This document shows positions 35,941-44,307 of a stretch of 52,378 nucleotides of DNA, piece by piece. The notes below the pieces were generated by a model, which had not been told where the DNA came from, searched no databases, and saw only the letters and a program-made list of their open reading frames with translations. The number at the start of each line of letters is the position of its first letter. Position 1 is the first letter of the stretch. The stretch comes from SAR324 cluster bacterium (GTDB taxonomy: Bacteria; SAR324; XYD2-FULL-50-16; HCM1): positions 1-52,378 of the forward strand of contig PUHO01000014.1 of the NCBI GenBank assembly GCA_002995645.1. Reading direction: 5' to 3'. The position numbers and the translations under genes were made by a program.

Positions 35941-37398
35941 TTAATCATCATAGTTCCAATATACGGCTCGTTTTTGTAAGTAGTTTTCAATACCGTGAAC
36001 GCCGTCTTCCCCACCAATACCGCTACGTTTATGACCGGAATGATAGCCTTGCACATAGCCACAAATTGGTTTATTAACAAATACCGTTCCTACTTCCATA
36101 TGATTAAGTGCATGCATAATCGTTTTAATATCTTTCGTATATAGGTAAGAAGACAAAGCTTCTTCACGATTATTCGCAATTTGCAAAGCTTCTTCATAAC
36201 CGGAAACTTTAACTATAGGCATAACAGGTGCAAACATTTCTTCTTTCGCAACAGGCATATTTTCTGTAACATCGGCAAGAACAGTCGGTTCTATCCAGTA
36301 ACCTTTTTCAAACTCTTTACCTTGAGGACGTCCGCCACCAGCAAGAAGTTTAGCTCCCATAGCTACCGAATCTTGTACCATTTTGAAAACACGATCTATA
36401 CCGCTAGCCGTTACGCTAGGTCCCATATCTACGTCGTCCATAGGATTGCCAACACGTAGTTTTTTGACTTTTTCCACGACTTTTGCCGTAAACTCTTCGG
36501 CTACCGATTCATCTATTAAGACTAGTTCGTTACAAATACAAACTTGCCCGCAATTTGCGTAACGCGACATAACTGCCGCTTCAGCCGCTTTGTCAATATC
36601 TGCGTCTTTCAAGACAATAAAAGAAGCCTTCCCGCCTAGTTCTAGCACTAAACCGGCAACGTTATCAGCAGCCCCTTTATATATAGCCTGTCCTGCTCTC
36701 GTACTTCCTGTTAAAGAAATCAAACGTGTTAAAGGATGGGCTACTAATTGAGCGCTAACGTTTATTCCCGCACCACTAACAAGGTTAATAACTCCCGGTG
36801 GCAATTTAGCTTCTTCAACAACTTTGCAAAACGCAGATGCAGTAACAGGCGTTGCTTCGTGCGCTTTCAAAACCATAGTATTCCCGGTAACTAAGGCAGG
36901 ACCTACTTTACGACCAATTAATGCTAAAGGATAATTATAAGCGCAAAGTCCCAATGTAACGCCAAAAGGTACTTTATTAATCATTAAATGTTCATTTGGG
37001 TTTTCTGATGGGAAAACACCGCCTTGAATGCGTCGCGCCGCTTCTGCCGAATAGCTTAAGTAAGTTAAGGTATCGTCAAACTCGCCGTGAGCTTGGGCTA
37101 GTGTTTTTCCTTGTTCTAGCACGATAAGCTTAACAAAAAGATCGCGTTTTTTTGCTAGTAAGTCTACGATTCGCATAAGATAACGTCCTCGTTCAATAGC
37201 CGGGAGCTCTTGCCATGCTTTTTGTGCTTTTTGCGAACTTTGCATAGCGCGATCAACGTCTTCTTTTGTACAATCCGGAACGGTTGCCCAAACCTCTTCG
37301 TTTGCAGGATTAAGCACTTCAAACACAGCGCCGGAAGAAGCGTTAACCCATTCTCCGTGAATATAGCAAGGATAATGTTTTGTTTCGTTAATAGCCAT
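35941..37398 (-). CDS. AldA-like aldehyde dehydrogenase, candidate 3,6-anhydro-L-galactose dehydrogenase
   Basis: A 485-residue NAD(P)-dependent aldehyde dehydrogenase. Catalytic residues are intact: Asn155 (CAYNYP), Lys178, Glu253 (LELGGKAS) and Cys287 (GQVCICNE). The closing part, GYHSGHKRSGIGGEDGVHGIENYLQKRAVYW, and LPAIERGRYLMRI resemble E. coli lactaldehyde dehydrogenase AldA, the group to which known 3,6-anhydro-L-galactose dehydrogenases belong. The neighbour is GH117, whose product is anhydrogalactose, so oxidation of that sugar to anhydrogalactonate is the best guess. AAGGAAA precedes the ATG. If the substrate is instead lactaldehyde, fucose or rhamnose catabolism would be expected nearby, and it is not seen. 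Confidence 0.8.
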   Translation of the reverse strand: MAINETKHYPCYIHGEWVNASSGAVFEVLNPANEEVWATVPDCTKEDVDRAMQSSQKAQKAWQELPAIERGRYLMRIVDLLAKKRDLFVKLIVLEQGKTLAQAHGEFDDTLTYLSYSAEAARRIQGGVFPSENPNEHLMINKVPFGVTLGLCAYNYPLALIGRKVGPALVTGNTMVLKAHEATPVTASAFCKVVEEAKLPPGVINLVSGAGINVSAQLVAHPLTRLISLTGSTRAGQAIYKGAADNVAGLVLELGGKASFIVLKDADIDKAAEAAVMSRYANCGQVCICNELVLIDESVAEEFTAKVVEKVKKLRVGNPMDDVDMGPSVTASGIDRVFKMVQDSVAMGAKLLAGGGRPQGKEFEKGYWIEPTVLADVTENMPVAKEEMFAPVMPIVKVSGYEEALQIANNREEALSSYLYTKDIKTIMHALNHMEVGTVFVNKPICGYVQGYHSGHKRSGIGGEDGVHGIENYLQKRAVYWNYDD

Positions 37399-37635
37399 AA
37401 TTTCCTTTTACGTATGGTTAATAATTGTAATAAAATATTTAAAAATAGTTTCTAAAAATAAACGGTACTTTTTTCTAGCCTATAATTTTACTTTGCAAGA
37501 GCAAGATAGTATATTACAATCTTAATTGATTTAGATTAACTTAGCTTGCTTCTTGCCTTAGATTATATGCTAGCATATGAATAGGTTTGTGTATATACGT
37601 AACAATTCATATAATGAGCATCGCTTACATTACGG

Positions 37636-38724
37636 TTAATCTGTAACGCCGGCAGCTCCATTTTGAAACGTGCCGGAAGATAAGATTTGTCGCTTGATTT
37701 TATACCGACAAATAAAATTCCAATTCCAACTTGCATCGTATTTATGGCATAATCCCCACAAAGGTAATCCGGGCGAATCATGCTCTTTATTATCACGTAA
37801 GATTCCGAGTGCTTCAGGTGCACCTTTAATGTGCGCCATAATTTCAAAATTAAGACCGTCCGGTGCAAATTGGACAGTGTTTTTTTCCGGTCCGTCTGTT
37901 GTGATTAAAGAAACAATACCTCCTTTATGATGCCACAACGCAACTTCATGTCCACTATTGGAAATAGGATTTAAAGGCGATTTTTCATAAGGACCTAAAA
38001 TAGTATCGGCAATGGCAACGCCGTGTTTAATCTCACGTCCTCCAAAGTTCATTTCTTCCCCCATTGTTTCCCCTTTATAATAAAGATAGAATTTATTATT
38101 GAAAAACATAAGGCAAGGATCGTGTACTTTATGACTATCAAAACTACCTTTTGATTTAACTAAAAAACGATTGTCTTGATCTGTATCCCATTGCCCGTCT
38201 CGCGAAGCTTGTACAATAGGTTGCTCTGATTTATGCCAAGGACCAAAAGGACTATTTGCCCAAGCAATGGCAATGTCTTCATATTGCCGATTGAGATAAG
38301 GATATTGTACTGTTTGATAGGTTAGGTAAAATTTCCCTTCATGTTCTAATACGTCCGGGGTGAATACTGCCCTATCGTCGTAGCTTCCGTCTGGTCCTCG
38401 TTCAATTGCGATTCCTTCTTCTTTCCAAGTTATACCGTCTTTAGAACTAGCATGCCATATTTCCGTTAGATCCCAAGGAAAGACTTTGTCTTCTTTATTA
38501 GGAGAGCCAAAACCAACAGTTTCACCGGAACCTTTTGTATACCAACAATGATATAAGTTATCTACTATAAGCACTGCCGAAGGATCTCTTCGAATAATAC
38601 CTTCTTCATAGGCAAAATCACCTTTTAATTCTTCTGTTTCAAACTCAATAAACCAAGCGGCATTTGTTTTGTTATATCCACGTTCTATAGCTCTTTGAGA
38701 AGCTAGACTTAATTCTTTTTTCAT
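37636..38724 (-). CDS. GH117 glycoside hydrolase (3,6-anhydro-L-galactosidase / neoagarobiose hydrolase family)
   Basis: A 362-residue five-bladed-propeller hydrolase without a signal peptide, so cytoplasmic. Recognisable GH117 text runs through it: RRDPSAV, VFPWDLTEIWHASS, YDDRAVFTPDVL, FGPWHKS, FDSHKVHDPCL, YYKGETMGEEM, NSGHEVALW, NTVQFAPDGLNFEI. The catalytic set reported for the Bacteroides plebeius enzyme (Asp90, Asp245, His302, Glu303) maps by spacing to Asp47, Asp202, His259 and Glu260, all present. It would split neoagarobiose-type oligosaccharides into 3,6-anhydro-L-galactose and galactose. AAGGAG lies 8 bases before the ATG. A sugar porter is upstream and an aldehyde dehydrogenase downstream. 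The 237 bp after it carry no gene. Confidence 0.88.
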   Translation of the reverse strand: MKKELSLASQRAIERGYNKTNAAWFIEFETEELKGDFAYEEGIIRRDPSAVLIVDNLYHCWYTKGSGETVGFGSPNKEDKVFPWDLTEIWHASSKDGITWKEEGIAIERGPDGSYDDRAVFTPDVLEHEGKFYLTYQTVQYPYLNRQYEDIAIAWANSPFGPWHKSEQPIVQASRDGQWDTDQDNRFLVKSKGSFDSHKVHDPCLMFFNNKFYLYYKGETMGEEMNFGGREIKHGVAIADTILGPYEKSPLNPISNSGHEVALWHHKGGIVSLITTDGPEKNTVQFAPDGLNFEIMAHIKGAPEALGILRDNKEHDSPGLPLWGLCHKYDASWNWNFICRYKIKRQILSSGTFQNGAAGVTD

Positions 38725-38755
38725 AAAAAACTCCTTATATTTTTTATTATCTAAT

Positions 38756-40309
38756 TTATGATTTAATTAATAACTTTTCAATCTCTTCAATACTTTTTCC
38801 TTTTGTTTCAGGTAAATAGAAAAACATAAATATTAATCCAAGAAAAGAAGCAATACCGTAATATAAAAAGGTTGTGCTTGCACCTAGATTTTGAAGCTGC
38901 CAAGGAAAAAACTGCGATATAAGATAGGTTGCTAAAGCGGTGACTAAATGACAAAAAGGTACGGAAATGCTTCGTATTGTGTTAGGGAATATTTCGGAGA
39001 AGATGACCCACATAATAGGTCCAACAGATATATGAAATGAACAGAGGAAAAGAAAAATACCGATTAACACAAAAATCGCATTAATTTTAATTGCCGAGTC
39101 AATAATAGGTCCGCTTATTAAAGGAATTTCTTTTTTAGAATAAACGCTTTTTATATCTGCTTTTAAAGCGGTGTCGCTAGAGTAATGTTTATTAATAAAT
39201 TGTTTTAACGGTTCTGCGTTTAAATGTTGTTCTTCTAGTTTTTGTATAGTTGATTCTGTAATGGTGTAGCTAGCAGAATGAAAACCGTACCAAGAAGAAG
39301 TATGTGCGATCACTATTAATACTAAACCGCATACAGTTAAAAAACGACGTCCTAGTTTTTCAACAAATAAAATAGCTAGAATAGTAGCAACAACACCTAA
39401 AAGACTAAGGAAGACAGTCCTTGAAAAGGCATCTTCTACACTCATACCAATTTGTTCAAAAATAGTTGGTGCGTAAAAAAGAACGGCGTTTATACCGGTT
39501 ACGCTTTGTACTATAGCATATACAACGCCTAGCCAAAGGATAAAACGCATTTTTTTACTGAAAAAAATCTTAAATTGCATAACTGTGTTAAGGTGTTTTT
39601 TTCTTTCTTCAGCAAGGCTTTCTTCTACGTCATGGATTAATCCTTCTATTTTTTCTGCTTCTGAAAGTTTAGGCAATACTTGTCTTGCTCTTTTCACTTT
39701 TCCTTGTGAAATAAGCCATCTTGGCGACTTAGGAAGGATTAATAATAAAGAAAACCAAATAATATTAGGAACGATTTCAAAACCAAACATATAGCGCCAT
39801 ATGGTTTCATTTGTTAACCAGTCAACCTTGGGCATTGCTTTTACTAAATAATAGTTTACAAGAAACGCGGTGAATATACCTAGTACAATTAAAAGTTGAT
39901 TAATCGCTACGTACATACCGCGCGTTTTAGGCGGCGTTATTTCTCCTATGTACATAACGGATAAACTAATAGATGTAAAAGCTAATCCCCCAATAACACG
40001 TCCCATTATAAGTATCCAGTAATTAGGCGCAAGAGCAGAGAATATAGACGAGATAAAATAGGCAATAGATATGCCTATTAAGGTATTTTTACGACCAAAT
40101 TTCTCACCTAACGTGCCAATAAATAGGAGGGATAACATAACTCCTAAACCGGTACAACTAACAAAATTTCCTTCGGCTATACTACTTAGCTCAAATTGGG
40201 AAGTTACATACCGTACGGTACCGGAAATATTAGCGGCGTCCACTCCAAAAACGAAGCCCCCAAAAGCTGCTATTAAAGAATAATTTCTTACATTTGATTT
40301 TATAGACAT
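38756..40309 (-). CDS. MFS sugar porter, probable agar-oligosaccharide or galactose importer
   Basis: A 517-residue proton-coupled sugar transporter of the sugar porter family (relatives: XylE, GalP, GLUT). The start at 40309 (MSIKSNVRN) follows AAGGAG by 8 bases; an in-frame ATG at 40339 lacks such a site. Marks: 12 membrane helices, EKFGRKNTLIGI, MYIGEITPPKTRGMYVAINQL, LPKSPRWLISQGK, SVTGINAVLFYAPTIFEQIG, EKLGRRFLTVCG and PETKGKSIEEIEKL. An extra soluble stretch of about 70 residues between helices 9 and 10 is longer than in XylE. First gene of the three-gene cassette; with GH117 next to it, neoagarobiose, anhydrogalactose or galactose are the candidate cargos. Confidence 0.86.
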   Translation of the reverse strand: MSIKSNVRNYSLIAAFGGFVFGVDAANISGTVRYVTSQFELSSIAEGNFVSCTGLGVMLSLLFIGTLGEKFGRKNTLIGISIAYFISSIFSALAPNYWILIMGRVIGGLAFTSISLSVMYIGEITPPKTRGMYVAINQLLIVLGIFTAFLVNYYLVKAMPKVDWLTNETIWRYMFGFEIVPNIIWFSLLLILPKSPRWLISQGKVKRARQVLPKLSEAEKIEGLIHDVEESLAEERKKHLNTVMQFKIFFSKKMRFILWLGVVYAIVQSVTGINAVLFYAPTIFEQIGMSVEDAFSRTVFLSLLGVVATILAILFVEKLGRRFLTVCGLVLIVIAHTSSWYGFHSASYTITESTIQKLEEQHLNAEPLKQFINKHYSSDTALKADIKSVYSKKEIPLISGPIIDSAIKINAIFVLIGIFLFLCSFHISVGPIMWVIFSEIFPNTIRSISVPFCHLVTALATYLISQFFPWQLQNLGASTTFLYYGIASFLGLIFMFFYLPETKGKSIEEIEKLLIKS

Positions 40310-40357
40310 AATATATACTCCTTTTTTACAAAAAAACACAGTTTATTGTTGCCATGA

Positions 40358-40395
40358 ATCGCCTTGTTTTACGTTGTTTTACTTATAGAGGCGAT
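40358..40395 (-). other. Second hairpin in the leader of the agar-sugar cassette
   Basis: ATCGCCT (40358-40364) and AGGCGAT (40389-40395) can pair around a 24-nt loop, about 50 bp before the porter start. It might act with the larger hairpin at 40454-40527, as a folded leader or operator. Confidence 0.4.
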
Positions 40396-40453
40396 GACTG
40401 TTAGAACCTATGTAATAGCTTGCTATTGCTGTTAATCCTTGCTCTTTTACAAT

Positions 40454-40527
40454 GATGCTTTACGTATCAAAATAGGTAACAATATCTTAAAGATTGTATT
40501 TAGTTACCTGATACTATTTTAAGCATC
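40454..40527 (-). other. Long interrupted hairpin at the 5' end of the agar-sugar transcript
   Basis: The arms share three blocks in order: GATGCTT/AAGCATC, GTATCA/TGATAC and GGTAAC/GTTACC, with small internal loops, closing on a CAATNTCTT.AAGATTG top. The hairpin begins where transcription from the promoter at 40533-40561 should start, so the mRNA would start with it. No T run follows on the minus strand, so it does not look like a terminator. Confidence 0.55.
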
Positions 40528-40532
40528 CTTTT

Positions 40533-40561
40533 TTTATAATAAAATAATATTAGGTTGTCAA
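40533..40561 (-). promoter_or_regulatory. Sigma-70 promoter of the agar-sugar cassette
   Basis: On the minus strand, TTGACA (40561-40556) and TATAAA (40538-40533) are 17 bp apart, a near-consensus promoter about 220 bp before the porter start. The expected start point is near 40526. Confidence 0.75.
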
Positions 40562-40716
40562 CTAAAATTTAAAACAATGTTTTATTTGTCCTGGTTAAGA
40601 TAAAATGATTTAGCCTTAATCCTTAGTATAAAATAAATGCTTTTATAATAAAGGTAGTAAGCTAGCTAGTTGGATTAAGGAACTTGCGTACTGAAGTCGT
40701 ACGTAGGAAGAAAAAA

Positions 40717-40759
40717 ATCTATATAGGTACTACAGTTATAGCGTAAAACCTATATAGAT
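40717..40759 (-). terminator. CTATATAGG-family hairpin after dppA copy 1
   Basis: ATCTATATAGGT (40717-40728) pairs with ACCTATATAGAT (40748-40759), a perfect 12-bp stem 28 bp after the dppA stop. On the minus strand it is followed by TTTTTTT, so it looks like a true intrinsic terminator. It is the strongest T run among the copies and ends the dppA array. Confidence 0.8.
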
Positions 40760-40787
40760 AAAGGTAGGGTTCTAGATTATAAAAGAA

Positions 40788-42389
40788 TTATTTTACTTTC
40801 ATAAGACTAAACCATTTTTTAGTATCTGGATCAGGTTTGAAATTAGAAATACGTTTTCTTGAGATTTCAATAACTGATGCATGTGCTAAAGGAATAAGCC
40901 CAACGTCTTTAGCAAGAATGTATTGTGCTTTTTTGTAGTAACCTGTTCGTAGTTTTCTGTTAGACGTTCGCTTTGCTTTGTATAGTAAAGAGTCAAATTT
41001 CTTATTACAGTAATTACCGTAATTATTACCACCGTTTGCTGCGTTACAACTAGTTAAGCCATATAAAAAGTTATCTGGATCCGCAATGTCACCAGTCCAA
41101 CCAATAAAGAAAACGTCTTTTTCTTTAATATCTTGGTTAAGTTTATGTAGGTACTCGCCCCATTCGTAACTTATAATTTTTGCGTTCACACCGATTTTTT
41201 TCCAATCTGCTTGGATAATTTCAGCGGCACGTTTTGCATTTGGCATATACGCACGTGCAACCGGCATTGCCCAAAGACGTAAAGAAAAACCTTTCGGATA
41301 ACCTGCTTTAGCTAGCAAGGCTTTAGCTTTTTTAAGGTTAAATTTGTATTTAGGTATTTTGTTATTATAGCCCCATACGCTAGGAGGAAGTAAGTTATCT
41401 GCTGGCGTTGCATAGCCTCTGTATATAGATTTAAGTAAAGCTTCTTTATCAACGGCGTAGCTTAAAGCACGTCTTACTAAAACGTTATTAAACGGTTTCT
41501 TAGCTGCGTTAATGCCAAGATAGCCGGTATTAACACCGGTTACCGTTTGTACGACAATATTAGGATCTTTTGTAAGCTTAGGAACGTCTGCCGGATTTGG
41601 TAAAGCTATAACGTCGCAATCGCCTTTTTGTATTTGTAGCGTTCGTGTTGCCGTATTAGGAACGATTAAGAAAATTAACCTGTCTGCATCTGCTTTTCCA
41701 TGCCAATAATCTTTGAAAGCAACCATACGAAGCATACTATCTTTTTTGTAGCTATAAAAGCTAAAAGCACCGGTTCCAATCGGTTGATTAGAAAGAGTCA
41801 TAATATCTTTTTTTTGTGCTAAAATTTGATCGGCATATTCTTTAGATAAAATAGAAAAAGAAGCAATCGATAATTCAGCTAAGAAAGGCGCTTCTGCATG
41901 AGCAAGCGTAAATTGAACAGTATAATTGTCTACTTTTTTTACGTCTTTAATTAACTTGCCAAAGCCCATAGATGAATAATATTCAAATATACTATTGCCG
42001 ACTTTATAAAAAGGATTCTTTTTGTTACGTTGCATGTCAAAAGTAAAAACAACGTCGTCTGCATTAAAATCGCGGCTAGGTTTAAAGTATTTTGTCGTGT
42101 GGAATTTCACGCCTTTACGAAGGTGAAAAGTGTAAACCGTACCTTTTTTAGTGATATCCCAAGAAGTGGCAAGGGAAGGCGTTAGTTCAGTAGAAGCCTG
42201 TTTTGTGTTAACTAGCGGATCGTATAGAGCTTCAACAACGTCAAAAGAAGCGGAATCACTCACTAACGAAGGAATAAAATAAACGGGGCTAGCTTCTGTA
42301 CAATAGGTGATTTGTTTTGCAGCAAAAGCCGAATTTGTTGTAACTAGTAAAGGAAACAATACTAACAACATGAAAAAAATTCTTTTCAT
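40788..42389 (-). CDS. dppA: Dipeptide-binding protein DppA, copy 1
   Basis: A 533-residue periplasmic binding protein (family 5). The start at 42389 (MKRIFFMLLVLF) gives a proper signal peptide ending AFAA; the ATG at 42434 is rejected. Shared with E. coli DppA: ITYCTEASP at the mature start, YTFHLRKGVKFHTTKYFKP, NADDVVFTFD, PIGTGAFSFYSYKKDS and DPDNFLYGLTSC. The two residues that hold the dipeptide ends in E. coli (Arg355 for the carboxylate, Asp408 for the amino group, mature numbering) are present in PVARAYMPN and GWTGDIADPDN. Last gene of the five-copy array. Its signal peptide differs from copies 2-4, which share MNKIYSTLL. Confidence 0.93.
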   Translation of the reverse strand: MKRIFFMLLVLFPLLVTTNSAFAAKQITYCTEASPVYFIPSLVSDSASFDVVEALYDPLVNTKQASTELTPSLATSWDITKKGTVYTFHLRKGVKFHTTKYFKPSRDFNADDVVFTFDMQRNKKNPFYKVGNSIFEYYSSMGFGKLIKDVKKVDNYTVQFTLAHAEAPFLAELSIASFSILSKEYADQILAQKKDIMTLSNQPIGTGAFSFYSYKKDSMLRMVAFKDYWHGKADADRLIFLIVPNTATRTLQIQKGDCDVIALPNPADVPKLTKDPNIVVQTVTGVNTGYLGINAAKKPFNNVLVRRALSYAVDKEALLKSIYRGYATPADNLLPPSVWGYNNKIPKYKFNLKKAKALLAKAGYPKGFSLRLWAMPVARAYMPNAKRAAEIIQADWKKIGVNAKIISYEWGEYLHKLNQDIKEKDVFFIGWTGDIADPDNFLYGLTSCNAANGGNNYGNYCNKKFDSLLYKAKRTSNRKLRTGYYKKAQYILAKDVGLIPLAHASVIEISRKRISNFKPDPDTKKWFSLMKVK

Positions 42390-42528
42390 AGCTATACCAT
42401 AGTGAAGGTTAATATATAAGTTTTGTTTATACATGAATACACGAGAAAAGTCAATTTATTCCCTTATAAAATAGGATAAGATTAGCTATGTAAGAGAATG
42501 ATTCTTTGTAAAAGGCGAGGGTATAAAA

Positions 42529-42571
42529 ATCTATATAGGTACTACAGTTATAGTGTAAAACCTATATAGAT
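42529..42571 (-). terminator. CTATATAGG-family hairpin between dppA copies 2 and 1
   Basis: ATCTATATAGGT (42529-42540) and ACCTATATAGAT (42560-42571): a perfect 12-bp stem followed on the minus strand by TTTTTATACCC. It sits 30 bp after copy 2. The next start is about 140 bp on, the longest spacing in the array. Confidence 0.7.
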
Positions 42572-42600
42572 AAAATAAGTTAAGTTGTTTAACAAAAGAA

Positions 42601-44208
42601 TTATTTAATTTTTACAAGACTAAACCATTTTTTACCACTAATTGGATCAGGTGTATAATTAGAAATACGTTTTCTTGAAGCGTGAAGAATTAATGCATGA
42701 GCTAAAGGAATAATGGCGGCGTCTTTAGCTAAAATAGCTTGTGCTTTTTTGTAGTAACCTGTTCGTAGCTTTCTATTAGACGTTCTTTTTGCTTTATATA
42801 GTAAAGAGTCAAATTTCTTATTACAATAATTACCATGATTTGTGCCACCTTGTGCTGCACTACAACTTATTACACTATATAAAAAATTATCTGGATCACC
42901 AATATCGCCAGTCCACCCCATAAAGAAAATATCTTTGTTTTTAAGGTCTTGGTGGAGTTTGCGAAGGTATTCGCCTAAATCATAACTTATAATTTTCACG
43001 TTTACACCGATTTTTTTCCAATCTGCTTGGATAATTTCAGCAGTACGCCTTGCATTTGGCATATAGGCACGTGCAACCGGCATAGCCCAGAGAGTTACAG
43101 AAAAACCGTGAGGGTAACCGGCTTTAATTAGCAATGCTTTTGCTTTCTTAAGGTTAAATTTATATTTAGCTATATTTGCATTATATCCCCATACGCTAGG
43201 AGGAAGAAGGTTATCCGCTTCTTTAGCATAGCCTCTGAATATAGTTTTTATTATCGTTTGCTTATCAACTGCATAGCTTAAGGCACGTCTTACTAAGACA
43301 TTATTAAACGGTTTCTTAGCTACGTTAATACCAAGAAAACCGGTATTAGCGCCGGTTACTGTTTGAACGTTAACATTAGGATCTTTTTTGAGTTTTTGCA
43401 AATCTGCCGGATTAGGATAGGCTATAATATCACAATCGCCTTTTTGTAGTTGTACTGTTCTGGTAGAGTCATTAGGGACAATTAAAAAACTTAACCTGTC
43501 CGCATCTACTTTGCCTCGCCAATAATCTTTGAAAGCGAGCATACGAAGTACACTATCTTTTTTATAGCTATAAAAGCTAAAAGCACCTGTCCCAACCGGT
43601 TGATTAGAAAGAGTCATAATATCTTTTTTTTGTGCTAAAATTTGATAGGCATATTCTTTAGATATAATAGAAAAAGAGACAATAGATAATTCAGCCAAGA
43701 AAGGCGATTCAGCGCGAGAAAGCGTAAATTGGACAGTATAATCGTCTAGCTTCTTAATACTTTTAATTAATTTAGGAAAGCCTAGAGAATAATAATAACC
43801 AAACATACTATTGCCGATTTTGTGAAATGGATTTTTTTTGTTACGTTGTAAATCAAAAGTAAAAACAACGTCGTCAGCATTAAAGTTGCGTGTAGGTTTA
43901 AAGTATTTTGTCGTCTGGAATTTCACGCCTTTACGAAGATGAAAAGTGTAAACTTTGCCGTCTTTAGAAATATTCCAAGAAGTAGCAAGAGCCGGAACTA
44001 TCGCGTTAGATCCCGGGTTTGTATTAACTAGTGGGTCGTATATAGCTTCCGCTGCGTCAAAAGAAGAGGAGGCACCGGCTAAAGAAGGGAGAAAATAAAC
44101 GGGACTAGTTTCTATACAATAGGTGATTTGTTTAGCTGCAAAAGCCGTATTGGTTAAGAGAAATAAAGATAATAATAAGATTAATAAAGTAGAATAGATT
44201 TTATTCAT
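42601..44208 (-). CDS. dppA: Dipeptide-binding protein DppA, copy 2
   Basis: A 535-residue paralog of the other four copies. Signal peptide MNKIYSTLLILLLSLFLLTNTAFA; mature protein begins AKQITYCIETSP. Both dipeptide-end contacts are kept: Arg in PVARAYMPN and Asp in GWTGDIGDPDN. It differs from copy 1 in the region after ITYC (ETSPVYFLPSLAGASSSFDAAEAIYDPL) and in GTNHGNYC, areas that line the ligand cleft, so a different side-chain preference is likely. It shares the one ABC core (dppBCDF) available in this window. Confidence 0.92.
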   Translation of the reverse strand: MNKIYSTLLILLLSLFLLTNTAFAAKQITYCIETSPVYFLPSLAGASSSFDAAEAIYDPLVNTNPGSNAIVPALATSWNISKDGKVYTFHLRKGVKFQTTKYFKPTRNFNADDVVFTFDLQRNKKNPFHKIGNSMFGYYYSLGFPKLIKSIKKLDDYTVQFTLSRAESPFLAELSIVSFSIISKEYAYQILAQKKDIMTLSNQPVGTGAFSFYSYKKDSVLRMLAFKDYWRGKVDADRLSFLIVPNDSTRTVQLQKGDCDIIAYPNPADLQKLKKDPNVNVQTVTGANTGFLGINVAKKPFNNVLVRRALSYAVDKQTIIKTIFRGYAKEADNLLPPSVWGYNANIAKYKFNLKKAKALLIKAGYPHGFSVTLWAMPVARAYMPNARRTAEIIQADWKKIGVNVKIISYDLGEYLRKLHQDLKNKDIFFMGWTGDIGDPDNFLYSVISCSAAQGGTNHGNYCNKKFDSLLYKAKRTSNRKLRTGYYKKAQAILAKDAAIIPLAHALILHASRKRISNYTPDPISGKKWFSLVKIK

Positions 44209-44236
44209 AAATATACCGTTAAAAAAGAGTATAAAA

Positions 44237-44279
44237 ATCTATATAGGTTCTATGGTTATAGCGTAAAACCTATATAGAT
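44237..44279 (-). terminator. CTATATAGG-family hairpin between dppA copies 3 and 2
   Basis: ATCTATATAGGT (44237-44248) and ACCTATATAGAT (44268-44279), a perfect stem, followed on the minus strand by TTTTTATACTC and, 29 bp later, the ATG of copy 2. There is no space for a promoter between hairpin and gene, so copy 2 must be transcribed through it. Confidence 0.7.
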
Positions 44280-44307
44280 AAAGGTAAGGGACTAGATTAT
44301 AAAAGAA

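Larger units (their letters stand above)
35596..35946. repeat. Diverged tandem duplication in the 493-bp dppB/dehydrogenase gap
   Basis: The gap holds two related blocks, about 35596-35761 and 35766-35946. Each begins TAAGTT..., has a CACAACT...AAAATG segment, then a purine-rich run, a CTATATAGG hairpin, and ends ATGCTAAATAAT...ATTAATC. The second block ends at the stop codon of the dehydrogenase gene, so the first looks like an old copy of that 3' flank. The alignment was done by eye, with gaps. Confidence 0.55.

Noticed and set aside
36181..36459. Plus-strand ORF within the aldehyde dehydrogenase gene
   Set aside because: It is a shadow frame of a gene with all catalytic residues in place.
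37563..37868. 101-codon ORF overlapping the 3' end of GH117
   Set aside because: It is out of frame with GH117 over most of its length and has no family features; GH117 is clearly the real gene.
38756..40309. Glucose or xylose uptake as the firm role of the sugar porter
   Set aside because: The family call is safe but cargo cannot be read from sequence; only the GH117 neighbour points to galactan sugars, so no gene symbol was given.
35684..40759. Composite transposon bounded by the hairpins at 35684 and 40717
   Set aside because: The hairpins are only about 40 bp, occur nine more times, and there is no transposase or target-site duplication; they are better seen as terminators or recombination points.
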